This document shows positions 1 to 12,850 of a DNA stretch of 64,000 bases, piece by piece. The stretch comes from Limnomonas spitsbergensis (Eukaryota > Chlorophyta > Chlorophyceae > Chlamydomonadales), in contig JAYJMM010000114.1 of the NCBI GenBank assembly GCA_037349105.1, positions 4,827,501-4,891,500 on the forward strand, in the 5' to 3' direction. The notes beneath the pieces are model-generated. The model was not told the DNA's origin. It saw only the letters and a program-made list of their open reading frames with translations, and ran no database searches. The position numbers and the translations under genes are program-made. The stretch's first letter is position 1. Every line of letters starts with the position of its first letter.

Positions 1-24
1 GGATGTATATATCTGCAGGACCTA

Positions 25-111
25 GATCCAACAGTGCATGGCATGACAGCTGGCATAGCTGGAGCAATAGTCAAGTTAAGGTACATACCACATGCCTTCT
101 CTCGGGTTTAA
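25..111 (+). CDS. Possible terminal exon of an unknown gene (left edge)
   Basis: CTGCAG acceptor, then an open frame reading DLDPTVHGMTAGIAGAIVKL to a TAA at 109-111. The preceding exons would be outside the window. Unrecognised. Confidence 0.25.
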   Translation, partial: DPTVHGMTAGIAGAIVKLRYIPHAFSRV

Positions 112-328
112 ATGAATGAATACAAACTTTATTTTCTATTGCTGCCCATAGGGCCCCAATTCTACAAAAGAAAATCTCCATTTCCAACAGGTAACTGGTT
201 TCGAAGATAAACAATTAGTATCTTTATGTATTTCACCCCCCAACTGTGTTAACTATGATGGAAGGCCAAGCAAATCTACAGTCCACCTTCAATACCACAG
301 GTCCACAGCTCGTTATTTTGTCTGTTTG

Positions 329-406
329 TCATAACCATAGCGGCGTAGATGCGGCCATGGCCATGCTGCGCAGCTTCTTGACAGCTTCCTTGAGCTTCAC
401 ACGCCC
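329..406 (-). CDS. Possible terminal exon of an unknown gene
   Basis: Acceptor CTTGCAG followed by 25 codons (RVKLKEAVKKLRSMAMAAS) and a TGA. Basic and helix-like. No upstream exon could be identified, so the product is unknown. Confidence 0.35.
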   Translation of the reverse strand, partial: GRVKLKEAVKKLRSMAMAASTPLWL

Positions 407-1464
407 CTGCAAGGCATAGCTTTACATTTTTTGTTTGTATTCTTCACTGTAAGGCCGTTTGTCAAGATTTGTTGTTCCTTTTTCAAAATTCAAAGGTGCT
501 TGGTGGGGCATGCCTTGCCCTCAGGACGGTTCCCAGTCTATAAACCACAAATCCTAACTTCATGAAAGCTACGTAACATCCTGACCACGCTGGAGCAACG
601 GCCCGCTTGTAACGGTCGGCACCCGGGATAACTTCGGCGCGCACCAGACCACCCAAGCTTATCTGATGAAGGCAGTGCCTGCTTGGAAGCGCCAGACCCA
701 CTGTGCATGATGCATGTCAAATGCCATGATGCTTGGGTAGGCAACTGGGCGGTCACCGCTGGGCCCATCCATCCAGTTCAAACCTTGACCGGCCTGCGGT
801 CAGTAACCCAAGCAGCATACTACTTGCTGCACCAAGCCCCTGAAAGCCACAAGCCGCCTTGTAGCTGAAGTGTAGGTTAAGCACCCTAAAACTGAGTTAT
901 CAGCCCCGCAAAGAGCTTGAACCGTGCAACGGGCGTTACCCCTGCCTTGAGATCATTCATGTCACACTTCCGGTCTTCGCATCCCCTACCTGCTCCACGT
1001 CACAATGCTAGCGTAAATGTCCCCTACTGTGGAACCAGATTAAGTTCGCGCACCCTTATTTTGCACATTTTATCGGAATCAAAGCGCAGAAAAAGACATA
1101 TCACTCCACACCACGCAGCGGCGAAGTTAAAAAACGGTTCTTTCCTTCGGCCGCGCAACAGCTATTTTGACTGTTTTTACTGGTTTTGATGTTCGAATCC
1201 GTGCTCCCCGCCCGTGACTGACTGGTCCACGCAGCTGTTTTTTAATCAATTTCAAACCGCGCAGCTGGTCTGCGCACCTCAAAAATAATTAAGCAACAGT
1301 GGCAACAGTGCACGGTCGTCAAACTGATTATACGGGACCGGCTTAATGCGAGCCACCGGCCATAGGCGGGTCAAGTTCGTTACCCATCAGCCCGCAGGCG
1401 GGGGGCCAGCAGGCCTCTTAACATAGCCTTGAGCGCCCCAAAGAGTGACGCCCCCCCCCCCCCC

Positions 1465-2460
1465 CCTTGCTTGATGTGCGGCACTGGCCAGATGTCCAGG
1501 CCACCTTACATATCCCCGCTAAATCGAGACATGTAACGAGCTCAATAGCCAGGTTTATGCAATGGTTCACACCTTTGTTCACACCCAGCTGTTTGGTATG
1601 CGGTACTGACAGGATGTCTCGGCCACTGTCCACATTCTCGATGGATCGAGAGTTCGAGACATGTACGTCCCTCAACAGCCAGGTTCACACACATGTCCAC
1701 ACTTGTTCCCACACCTTTGTCCACACCCATGTGTTTGGTGTGCAGTACCGGCAGGATGTCCGGGCCACCGTCCACATTCTCGATGGATGGAGACATGTAT
1801 CGGTACGTCCCTCAACAGCCAAGTGCACACACATGTCCGCACTTGTTCCCACACCTTGTCCACACCCAGCTGTTTGGTGTGCAGTACCGGCAGGACATCC
1901 GGGCCACCGTCCACATTCTCGATGAATGGAGACATGTATCGGTACGTCCCTCAACAGCTAGGTTCACACACATGTCCACACTTGTTCCCACACCTTTGTC
2001 CACACCCAGCTGTTTGGTGTGCAGTACCGGCAGGATGTCTGGGCCACCGTCCACATCCTGAATGGAACGAGACATGTGCGTCCCTCAACAGCCAGGTTCA
2101 CACACATCAACACATGCCCACATTTGTTCTCTTTGCCCACATCCATATCTTTGGCGTGCAGTACTGGCAAGATGGCCGGGCCACCGTCCACCTTCTCGAT
2201 GGATGAATATTTGAGACGTGCACGCGGGCACGTCCCACAACAACCAGGTTCATAAATTGCATACCCATCTGTCTGATGTGTGGCACCGGCAGGATGTCCG
2301 GGCCGCCGTCCACATCTCCAATGGACCATGACGTGCACACGCGCACGTCCCACATCAGCCAGGTCCACACAATTCACACTTGTGTCCACACCCACCTGTT
2401 TGATGTGTGGCACCGGCAGGATGCCCGGGCCACCGTCCACATCCCCAATGGACCGTGACA
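1465..2460. repeat. ~125-139-bp minisatellite
   Basis: About eight units, recognised by a recurring gcagtaccggcaggatgtcc core near 1478, 1600, 1742, 1880, 2019, 2157, 2280 and 2407, with cctcaacagccaggttcaca and cacacttgttcccacacc between. Spacing is 122-139 bp. Confidence 0.93.
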
Positions 2461-2754
2461 TGCACAGCCCACCCGGCCACGTCCTGAGGGGTCCTAGGCC
2501 CATTTCGGTGCCCAGGGCGGGCCCCTGCAAAATGAGGCACAGAGGAGAAGGGGTCAACGAAAGTGCGTCTAGCGTTTTAAGCCCTCCCCTCTGACTGTCC
2601 GGAAATCCAGGGATTCCTGCTAAATGGTATTTTGACAGTATTTTGAGATCTATCGGCACATGTCTGTACCTTCATGCCCATTGTACACCGGTGGACAGAT
2701 AGTGATGGGTAACACCCACAAACAATATGGAGCACTGCACTGAGACAATATGGC

Positions 2755-2945
2755 TAGGCTCTTCAGGGGCAGCGGATACGGTTTGCCAGAACTTTGTGTT
2801 CTTGTTCTTGTTGTTTGATAAGTAAACTTGCTATCCTTTCTTTCCTCTAGTGCCTTCTCCCTTGACTTCCCTAGCTGACTTTTTGTTTGCCGACGTGGCC
2901 GAGCTTCTTTTCAGCATGGCCCAGAGGTGTAAGCTCATGAACTGA
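2755..2945. repeat. Dispersed repeat B, copy 1
   Basis: About 190 bp, highly similar to 13735-13925: shared ggctcttcaggggcag, tgccttctcccttgact, tttttgtttgc, gacgtggccgagcttc and gcatggcccagaggtgt. A small fragment occurs near 14.43 kb. Confidence 0.9.
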
Positions 2946-3489
2946 AACAATATGGAGCACTGAAACAAAGGGATCCCCCGAAAATCAAGATTTCCCTCCA
3001 CCCAGAACCAGAAACAAACATAAAATATCGCCCGGAAACAAGATGCCCCCCCCCTTGGGAAAACGACCCTGAGAAAAAGAGGAAAAGCACGCACCTGCCA
3101 GAATTATCCACGGGCTTGTGCGAGAGGCACGCAACTGATGACCTCTACATTCTCTTAATTTAGTGAACACCGGACAAGCTTTGGGGAGGTGCCGGGTAGC
3201 CACCACTGGGCCCATCAGGACCAGATCACGACCGGTCTATGACTCTATGTACAGCGGCCCAAGCAAAAGGCAACTGGCTGCACTAAGACCTGCCGGCCAT
3301 CGGAGGGGCCGTAGCTGAAGCACCCAATAAATGACAAAATCCTGGCCAGTGGCGGAAACATGCAAGGAATGCGACAGCGGCGAGTGTGTGCATCTGCCCA
3401 TTCAATGCATTTCCCACCTCATCCCCTTGCCCACTGCTTGTATTTTCCTCCCTCGTTTATTTGTAAACGGCATGCATTTGCCCACTTTG

Positions 3490-3985
3490 TGTCTTTGGCC
3501 ACTTGCAAATGTCGATCAAACAACGAAACCTATAAAGAGCATTTGCCTGCTCCTAAATGTTGACAGTGCAAACATGTAAAGAGCCGTCGCCTGTTTTTGA
3601 AGTGCCAGCAGCTGAAACCTGTGCACACCACGTTTTCTGCTTTTGAAGGTCGACAGCGCAAACCTATGAAAAGCCTTTACCCATTGCAAGCGTCAACAGC
3701 CCTACCATACATACAAAGACCTTTGCCTGCTTGTAAATGCCGACAGCACAACAAACCCTTTTAAACTCCCTTGCTTTTTTCGATATGTCAACATCACAAC
3801 AAACCCTTTTAACAAGCAATTGCCTGTTTCTATATGTCGACAACACAACAACCCTTTGAAAAGCCCTTGCTTGTTTCTAAATTTCGACAGCACAAAAAAC
3901 CCTTTGAAAGGTCTCTGCCTGCCTCTAAATGTCGACAGCACAACAAGCCCTTTGAAGGCCTCTGCCTATTTCCCAAATGTCGACA
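3490..3985. repeat. ~52-bp tandem repeat
   Basis: About ten diverged units containing ttgcctgtttctaaatgtcg and acagcacaac. Likely intronic or intergenic minisatellite. Confidence 0.88.
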
Positions 3986-4069
3986 TCCCAAACCTGGAAG
4001 TGGACCCCGATCCTGGCAACAGTACTCCCGGAGATCCGCAGCCTTGTGCACTCTGGGGCGTTATCCTGC

Positions 4070-4480
4070 AGAGACATGGGGTGCAGGGTTTAGGGATGGG
4101 GTTGAAGGTTTAGGGATGAGGGTTCAGGGTGAGTTCTGCAGCTTTGTGTACTCTTTTGCGTTTTCCTGCAGAGGTGTGGGTTAAAGGGTATACATAGGGT
4201 TTAGGGTTTAGGGTTTAGGGATTAGGGATGAGAGTGTAGGGTTTTAAATACACAACCTGGTGCACTCTGGGGCATTTTCCTGCAGAAGTGTGGGGTGTAG
4301 GGACATGGTTAAAGGAGTGAGGGCGTAGAGTTGCAAGGCATAATCTTATCCACTCTGGGGCATTTATCTGCACATGTCAAGGGTTCAGAGGTTAGGGTGT
4401 AGGGTGCACTATGGGGGCATTGTCCTGTATGGGTGTAGGGATGAGGGTTGAGGGGGTCTGGATGAAGGTGACGGGTGGAT
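4070..4480. repeat. Telomere-like degenerate TTTAGGG repeats
   Basis: Runs of tttaggg with gttcaggg and gatgaggg variants, interleaved with repeated CTCTGGGGC...CCTGCAG segments. Internal, so not a chromosome end. Confidence 0.85.
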
Positions 4481-4650
4481 TGGAGGTTAGAATTAACAGT
4501 GGTGTGCACTCTGAGGCATTGTCCAACAGGCAACACCAGTATGCATGTATGCATAGAGCAGTTTCAAAGACCAGCCGGGGGCCGCTTTGTCGATGGCGTG
4601 CATGGTCATAGGGCGCTTCAGAGGCAATCTATTTGCTTTCTGCCCTGCAG

Positions 4651-4680
4651 GAGGCGGCGGGTGGGCTCAACTTCGAGTAA
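4651..4680 (+). CDS. Possible short terminal exon (plus strand)
   Basis: GCCCTGCAG acceptor, then EAAGGLNFE and stop, with a TGTAA about 115 nt later (near 4795). Upstream, at 4.04-4.53 kb, lie about six imperfect copies of a stretch resembling CTCTGGGGCATTTTCCTGCAG, like the acceptor ladders of the ABCA gene. Confidence 0.3.
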   Translation, partial: EAAGGLNFE

Positions 4681-4814
4681 ACTTTTACTGTGTCTTTATA
4701 AACACGTTCCATGTGTGGGTGCTGTTCGGCCATGCAGCCGAGATGACACAGCGATGAACTACAAAATGAACAAAATTAGCGCTGAGTTGCCGGTGTAATT
4801 TATTGTTTTAGGGC

Positions 4815-4985
4815 AGTTCGACCACATTTCAGCTACAAACCGGCTTACGGCCAACAAGGCTTGCCGCAGCAAGGTGCTTGCTGCTTGGGGCTACTGGTCG
4901 TAGGTTAAGGTCAAGGTTTGGTCCTAATCGGGGCCCAGAGGTGGCTGCCCAGCGGCCGGCTCAAGGTGGTCAGTAAAACACCGAA
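4815..4985 (+). repeat. Dispersed repeat A (SINE/MITE-like), copy
   Basis: Begins with TCAGCTACA, then ggccttgc/ggtgcttgctgc, a ggtcaaggttttggtcc-like middle, and cccagtggcggctgccc near the end. Related plus-strand copies: 8615-8760, 18375-18480, 25775-25965, 47690-47870. Minus-strand copies: 745-875, 3185-3320, 11020-11185, 29085-29235. Confidence 0.75.
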
Positions 4986-5167
4986 GTCAGCACAGGCATG
5001 CGCTAGCGACCGATCAAATTTGAATTCGAAATTTGAATTAAAGGAGCTGCCAACCCCAGAAACAACCTGCGATGTTCGAAATTTCAATACCTGAACCCCG
5101 AACCGGTAACCCTGACCAACGGCAGCCTCCATCGATAGCAAAAAGGTGAAACACCGACATCGTGTAA

Positions 5168-5305
5168 CAGCTGGCAACATCTTACAACATATTGCAGCAC
5201 CTGGCAACACCTGGCAACATCTGGCAACACCTGGCAACATCTGGCAACACCTGGCAACATCTTGCAACACATTGCAGCACCTGGCAACATCTGGCAACAT
5301 CCGTG
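5168..5305. repeat. 10-bp CTGGCAACAT/C tandem repeat
   Basis: About 13 copies of ctggcaacat or cctggcaaca with ttgcagca variants. A related gcagcaacac cluster lies at 11357-11402. Confidence 0.93.
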
Positions 5306-6129
5306 TTCACCTGCAGGCGGTGTGACTGGGTAAGCTCCAGCATGGAGCAGCCTGTGTCCAGCACCGCAGTAGAATCGCCGACGTTCGCCACCGTCACCAA
5401 GCTACCCGTCACCAGAACCAGCGTTACCGTGGTGCCTGCCAGGTTGTCGGGTAAAGGGTTCAAGGTTAAGTGCCAAGCTGCCAGTATCCAGCACAAGGAT
5501 CACGGTGCTGCCTGCCAGGTTAAGGTTGAGGGTTTGGTTCCAGGTTGCCAGTCACCAGCACGCGACTGGCAGCTTGGTGATGTACACCCTCGGCCGCCCA
5601 CCCTCACCCACCCACACCAATGACCACTCACCCTCACCCACCCAAACCACCCACCCTCACCCACGCCTGCCCACAACCACCCACCCTCGATCAATATCTA
5701 TCACCTTCCAAGCACCTGCACCATCACGGTGGCGCCCGTGGGATTTCTCTGCATAACTCTTTATTCACATATTCAATTACCAGTACCAGCATTTATTTTG
5801 CCGGTACTTTTCATATCATATTTCATGTATGTATAGCCATGTTCAATTTTCTGGCCATGAGTCCGCGTTTGGCGGTCTGCCCCACTGCTGCCAGAGACCT
5901 AACTGGGACAAAACCTTGACTGGCCTACAGGCATAGGCGCAGGCAGTTCCTTGGGGGTGTTACCCAAGCGCTCAATGTGAGTCCCGTCAGGAATTGCCCC
6001 CCACCCTTCGGAAGGGTATCCCCCTCGAGCTTAGTGCCTCCACCTGATGGGGCATGGCTGGATGAGCACGGGGCGCCCCACGCATGGGGTCTCCAATTGA
6101 CAGAGAGGACGCTGTTATGTAGCTGAGCC

Positions 6130-6650
6130 GCAGCTTAACCGAAAACTCCAGACTGGGGCTACCCTGGCAGCGTGCTACCTCTGAACCCTAAACCCTAAGC
6201 TGGGGAATAATGTCTGACCGCAGCTAAACCGGAAGCCCTAAATTGGGGCTACCCTGGCAGCTTGCCACCACAGAACTCTTAACCCTGAGCAGGGGAATAA
6301 TGGATGAGCCACAGCCGAACTGTTAACCCTAAACTAGGATTTGCTCGGCAGATTGCCACCACAGAATCCTCAACCCTATACTGGTGCTATCCCGGCAGCG
6401 TGCGACCACTCAAACCTTAACCCTAAACTGAGCTATCCCGGCAGCCTGCGACCATTTACCCCAAAATCTTTACTGGGGAGATGTGGCTGAGCTGCAGCTG
6501 AACCACAAACTGGGGCTACTTCCGCAGCGTGCAAACACTGAACCCTAAACCCTAAGCTGGGGAATAATGGTTGAGCTGCAGCCTACTCGTTAACCATAAA
6601 CTGAGGCTACCCCGGCGGCGTGCAAGCACTGAACTGGGGAGATGTGGCAG
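6130..6650. repeat. ~90-130-bp degenerate repeat with telomere-like tails
   Basis: Units containing ggggaataatggctgagc, gcagccgaac, accctaaactggggct and accccggcagcgtgc recur five or six times. From 6.72 to 7.66 kb the sequence is degenerate ccctaaaccc-like. No gene seen. Confidence 0.75.
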
Positions 6651-8211
6651 AGCTGCAGCCGAACAACGGCGAAAGAAACACAGACGTGGGAGCTACAGCG
6701 GAGATAGGGCAGCAGGCGTCAAAGGGCCAAAACATAAACCAGAAACCCTTATCCTGAAACCCTAGACCCTCAACCTTTGAACCCTTTACCAAAACCCTAA
6801 CATCACTGACTTAGGGCGCAGCCAAAACCCTAGTGAATGTCAACGGTAATTTGGTTGTGCATACCAGAATAACCTTAAACTGTCAAACTCCTGGTGCCCA
6901 TAGGGTTGATATTGTAGGGCTTAGGTTTACCCCAAACCCTTGAGTACGATTTAATCGCCAAGCTTTGTCCTCTTTGCTGGTTCAAAACAAGGCTGGTGGG
7001 TTTAGTACCCACATCTGCGCCTCGAGGAGTCCAATAGAGCCCACCTGACCTTACCACGAAGGGTTCAGGGTTAGGAATTAGGGTTTGAGTTTAGGGTTTA
7101 GCCCCCCTGTCTAGTGTAGCCCAGTCAGCCACTTCCTAATGTTGAAATCCGAGATCGCTTACTTGCCGTTTTTCTTACCCTCAAACGATGAAGTTAGCCT
7201 GACCCTAAACCCTTAACCCTGAACTGATGACATACACCTGGTATGTCCCTAGACCCTAAACACCCAACCCTGGAGTGATGACCCTCGCGGGACAGGATGT
7301 CCCGAAGCCCTTTACAATAAAACCTTAACTGGCGACGCTCATCTCGCATATTCCTAAGCCCAAAGCTGCAAGCCCCCGGCCGATTAACGTCAAATCTCAA
7401 CTGTGAATCCTCAACCCTTCACCCTACACTATTGACCCTCAAGCCTCGAACTATGAAGCTTCAACCCTGACCCCTCAACCTCAACCCCTCAACCTTAACC
7501 CTTCAAACCTTAACCTCTCAAACCTTAACCCTACACTATTTACCCTGAATCCTCAAACTACAAAGCTTCAACCCTAACCCCTTATCCCAAGGCCCACAAC
7601 ACCAAGCCCTCAACCTTACCTCCTCATCCCCAACACCTTAACTCTTAACTCTAACCCTAAACCGATGGTCCTCACCCGACATGTCCTTGCCGGACGACGA
7701 GTGATGCTCTCTCAACCAGTTCCTTTCTGCCAGGACAAAGCTGTCACGCACAGCATGCTGCACGTGCACAGCAAACTGCTTGAAGTCTGCGCACATTTAG
7801 AGAGGGGGCACCAATGCACCATAATTAATTTAACTTTCGCATACATTTAGAGAGGTTGCATTCGTCACTCATATCACACAACCTAGGTTGCACCCCTCAC
7901 TCATACGTGACTCATGTCACACAACATATGTTGCATCTGCCACTCATCCGTCACTCATGTCACACAACGTAACATCTAGCGCTGGTCTTACGTTGGCCTA
8001 GTGCACCGCATGTTGCACATGCTCAGCGAGCTGTCTTATTTTTACGTACGTTAGAAGGAGGGCATCTTCAGCTCGTATCCGTCATTCTATTTCACACCCC
8101 ACGCCACTGATGTCCACACCATATAATGCCTAGACCCCAGACAAAGACAACAAAAAGAACCTCTTCTTTCCTGCCTCCTACGCATCCCTGCCACGGACAC
8201 CGCCCTACTAG

Positions 8212-8345
8212 TACACAACGTGAGCGGGAGCGAGCGTTCTGTGACACGATACCGCAACTGTAGCACATAACGCGAGCGGGAGCAAGCGTTCTGTGACACG
8301 CCAGCATTCTCGTGTGTACATTTATTCTGTGACACGACAGAACCC
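8212..8345. repeat. Duplicated GAGCGGGAGC...CTGTGACACG unit
   Basis: gcgagcgttctgtgacacga and its copy gcaagcgttctgtgacacgc lie about 60 bp apart, with a third partial ttctgtgacacgac. Confidence 0.8.
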
Positions 8346-9119
8346 TGATCTTGCAGGCACCAGCATTCCTGACAAGGCATTTAGACAAGGTGTCATCATG
8401 ACTGACAAGGCAAGGCAGCAGCACTCCATATGCTGCACATGCTCTGCCAACTATTGAACTTCTACATGCATTCAGAGGGCATCGTCGTGGAGCTTACTTA
8501 AATCGAGGGTCCATTCCTCCCAGTTAATTTAGCCGCATAACATGCCGTGCAAGGGTAACCCTGGCAGCGCGCCACTACCACTCTTCCATGTCAAGGTTCT
8601 TCCGCTAAAATTCAGCTACAACACAGCCTACGGTTTTGAGGGCCTAGTGCAGTGTGCTCTGCAGCTGGCGCAACTGTCCTTTGGTAGGTCGAACTTTGGC
8701 CCCTGAAAGCCCAGTGGCGGCTGCCCAAGACCTGCCAAATGTAGTCTGGTGTAGACTGAAATAAACACTGCCCTCTGGGGCTACCACGGCAGCATGCCAC
8801 CCCGGGGACTGGGGCATGCCACCCCGGAGCCTGGAGCATGCCGACCAGGTTCTGGGGCTACCTTGGCAGCATCCCCCCTACCCCTTTCTTCCAACATACC
8901 TGAACTATCTTCTGCTTGAGGAAGCTGTTTCGGTAGTCTTGCTTGCAACAGGACTGGGAGTACCTCTGATACAAATCTCGCCGCCAGCGGTCCCCCGTGC
9001 CCGTCACAGACGAAGTACATGGTGCTCTGGGGAGGTGGGGAGCATGCGGGCATGAAGCGTGGGTGAGGGCAAGAGAAGATGAGGGAGCGGCGTCGAGGAG
9101 GAGTGGACATAATCCTTGC

Positions 9120-10255
9120 ATGCTTTGCCATGTCAGGCCATGATATGCCTTGATTTGCCATGCCAAGCTATGCCATGCGAACCATGTCGTGTCATGCCAT
9201 GTCTAGCCTAGCCTAGCCATACCATGCCATACCACGCCATGCCATACCATGCCATACCACACCATGCCATACCATGCCATACCACGCCCCGCCATGCCAT
9301 GCCATACCATGCCATGCCATGCCATGCCATACCACGCCACGCCACGCCGTGCCATGCCACGCCACGCCACGCCGTGCCATGACATGCCATACCATACCAT
9401 ACCACGCCATGCCATACCACACCATGCTTTACCATGCCATACCACGCCACGCCATGCCATGCCATGCCATGCCACACCATGCCATGCCACACCATGGCAT
9501 ACCACACCATGCCATACCATGCCATGCCACACCATGCCATACCACACCATGCCATACCATGCCATACCACGCCACGCCATGCCATGCCATACCATGCCAT
9601 ACCACGCCACGCCACGCCACGCCACGCCACGCCATGCCATGCCATGCCATGCCATGCCATGCCATGCCACGCCATGCCATACCACACCATGCTATACCAT
9701 GCCATACCACGCCACGCCATGCCATGCCATGCCATGCCATGCCATGCCATGCCATGCCATGCCATAACATGCCATACCACGCCACGCCACGCCTTGCCAT
9801 GCCATACCATGCCATGCCATGCCATGCCATGCCATGCCATGCCACGCCATGCCACGCCACGCCACGCCATGTTACGTCATGCTATATCATGCCATACAAT
9901 GCCATACCATGCCATGCCATGCCATGCCATGCCATACCAAGCCATACCACGCCATGCCATGCCACGCCACGCCACGCCATGTTACGCCATGCTAAACCAT
10001 GCCACACCATGCCATGCCATGCCATGCCATGCCATGCCATACCACGCCACGCCACGCCACGCCATGCCATGCCATGCCATGCCATGCCATGCCACGCCAT
10101 GCCATACCACACCATGCTATACCATGCCATACCACGCCACGCCATGCCATGCCATGCCATGCCAAACCATGCCATACCACGCCACGCCACGCCTTGCCAT
10201 GCCATACCATACCATGCCATGCCATGCCATGCCAAGCCAAGCCATGCTGTGCCAT
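9120..10255. repeat. CCATG/CCATA/CCACG pentanucleotide satellite
   Basis: About 1.1 kb of 5-bp units, mainly ccatg with ccata and ccacg variants. No unit makes a stop codon in several frames, which explains the long open frames on both strands; these are not genes. Confidence 0.97.
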
Positions 10256-10774
10256 ACGAAAAATGCAGTGCACCCTGCTCAGACCACTGGCACTCTTAGC
10301 GAATGGCTAGCCAACCGAAACAGCACATCTTCGACACGGCAGGGCCTGGTATTCGTGACCATTGTTTAAAGCCAACTTTTGTGTTCATTGCCTTCAGTGA
10401 ATGCCTACCCCCCTTCACGCCCAGCTTTTGCGCACGTGCTCTGGGAAGGTGAGCTGCTGCACGGTCATGACATCCTGAGACACACAGAGACATTCAAGGA
10501 GCAGGACAGGGGGGGTTATATTATATACATGTGTTTGTGAAGGTCTGGGTTCTACTCACACCAGGGAGGAGAACAGGACATTTGAAAAAACAAGATGGTT
10601 TTAGAGGCCGCTGTCTCGCTACTGGGACCAACGTAACGGGGGAAATTGTTTCCTTGGGGTGAATTGGGGTATCAGTCGGAGAGCAGGACGAGAGCGGTCC
10701 AAGAGGTTCCACGGTGCAGCCAAGTGGGTTTCGGGTTTCGGCTCGAGATGTGATATATTCCTTTGCTTGGGTCA

Positions 10775-11615
10775 GGGCATGATTCAGGGCGGGAGCTGGA
10801 CAGCAGTTTTGTAAAACACAAGCTGCCAAAGGTCTACGCTCTGGTGGCTGCTTGGTCAGGGCATTATTCACGGAGCAGGAAGACAGATTTTGCAAAACAC
10901 AAGCTGGCAAGGTCTGCACTCTGGTTTCAGAAAAGGCATGCGTGTTTTCTGGAGGCCTGTCCTTGATTGAGGTTAAGGGTTTAGCAGCAGTCTTTAGGGT
11001 TCAGTGCAAACCAGGCCACCTTGGGCAAGCCACTCGGCATTCGCCGCAGGGGCCGGATGGGGACAAAACCCTCAACTGCTTGCGGCTGGGGGACCCAACC
11101 AGCTAGAGCCTTGCTTCGCCAGGGCCCTCCCACAACCACCACTGGCAGTTGGCCGTGATGTAGCTGACATATAGCTGAAGCCTGAAGTGTATCTGAAGCT
11201 CAATAGATATTGTTCCAGGGGCCGAAAGGCTGTCGGATAAAATGCGGATCGTACACAACGCTCCATCAGAGCGCATCGAAGACAGCAGGGTCGGGGAAAG
11301 AGAACGGCGCATTCCCCTGTACCTGGCTCTGATCGCTTTTAACACGCTGCCAACGTTGCAGCAACACTGCAGCAACATTGCAGCAACACTGCAGCAACAC
11401 CACGGCTTGGCTCTGGCTGTGCGGGTCTGATGCGGGAAGGCCTGTTGCCTGGGCCACGGGCGAAAGGCCGGTCATAATTTGGCCCCAATGGGCCCTCTGG
11501 TGGCTGCCCGGTCAGGGCATGATTCATGGAGCAGGACAACAGATTTCGTAAAACATGTGGGGTCTGCGTTCTGGTATCAGACAAGGCGTGCGTGTTTCCT
11601 GGAGGCCTGTCTTAC
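10775..11615. repeat. ~95-bp repeat, three copies
   Basis: ggtcagggcatgattca, gcaggacaacagatttcgt, aaaacacaagctg and gcgtgtttcctggaggcctg recur near 10.78, 10.86 and 11.51 kb. The middle copy is joined to the first. Function unknown. Confidence 0.85.
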
Positions 11616-12850
11616 AAAAGGCGGCATGGTGTACAGTAAAATAAGCACTGCATGGCTGTTGTGTATCTGTCTTGTACACATGGGTACAGGTTTGGCATGC
11701 GTGGGCACAGGTTTGGCATGCATGGGTCCATGGCAGGCCTCAAAGGGCACCACCTCTAATTACGGTACTTGTGAGCAATCCAAGCCCAGATATGATCTCT
11801 TTCCTGAGCCTCAAGAGATATGTAGCGGCCGGTGCAGTAGGGCTTGCGTCCTGCTTCGTACCTCGCCCTTCAGGATCTCGAATGCCTGACCACTAGCAAC
11901 AGATATGCCCGTTCGAAGCATTGCTGAAGATCCGGCAGGCGGTTGGGCCACGGGAGGGTCAGTTTGGTCACTGAAGGATGCTTTGCCGGTTCGCTGTTTA
12001 CAAAAAAAGCACAACCATTCTCGAAATGATGACGACAATGGAACGTATGGTGGCTAGTGTGTCCCACGGCACCTTCTGACCGCCGGCCCGCAATGCTAAC
12101 TTCGACGCCTCGGCTGTATCAACTTTAAAGAATTCCTGGGCGTTTAGCCTTGAGTTAAGTCCATACGTCCTGGTTGGTGTTAGATGGCATTTGGTGAAGG
12201 TTCGAAGTAAGGGGAGTGGTTGACGGTAGGTGGCAGGAACAACGTTGTCACACTTGCGTGACCTTTTTCGTTTCGATTTTTATCCCTGGGGTTTTCAGCT
12301 GTTTTCCAGCGCACTGATCAGAGTTCTCTGTAACACGTACCTCCGACTACAAATCTCCCACTTCCCAAGCAGGGAGACCCGGTATCAGAGTCTCTGCCCG
12401 GCATCAACCAAATTTGGATTTTCAAATGTCCTATGATCCCGCACCTCCTATTGAATGTCAGACGACGAGCCCTCTTGCGATATGAAAAAGGGCACCCGCA
12501 CATTGTTTGCGTAGCTTCAGCGGACCTGAAAGTGACGTATCGAGTCAGAACGACTGGTGCTTTGTCGCGACTTGGCTGTGACGCCATGAGTGCCTAAGAA
12601 TCGGCTGTCCAAGGAAAACATTTGTGTTATTATTACAGCAAACAGTCGACCAGTCAGAGAGGAGACCTCAAGAGCCTGTATGGGGGACCATCATTCCAGC
12701 CTTAAAGCTAGAAGCCTCTGCCCACTTCAAGTCCAGGCAGTGAATGGGCAAGAAGGCAAGACCTGCTGGCAGAGGCATTCCAACTATGTAAGGTAGCGAG
12801 CACTCATCTCTAAACTTCATGCATGTCCATTCATGGCAGCTGATATATAG

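Noticed and set aside
4180..4240. True telomere at TTTAGGG runs
   Set aside because: Short, degenerate, and internal with unique sequence on both sides.
9203..10369. Long open frames on both strands through the CCATG satellite (up to 341 codons)
   Set aside because: They arise because the 5-bp unit lacks stops; sequence is pure repeat with no coding signal.
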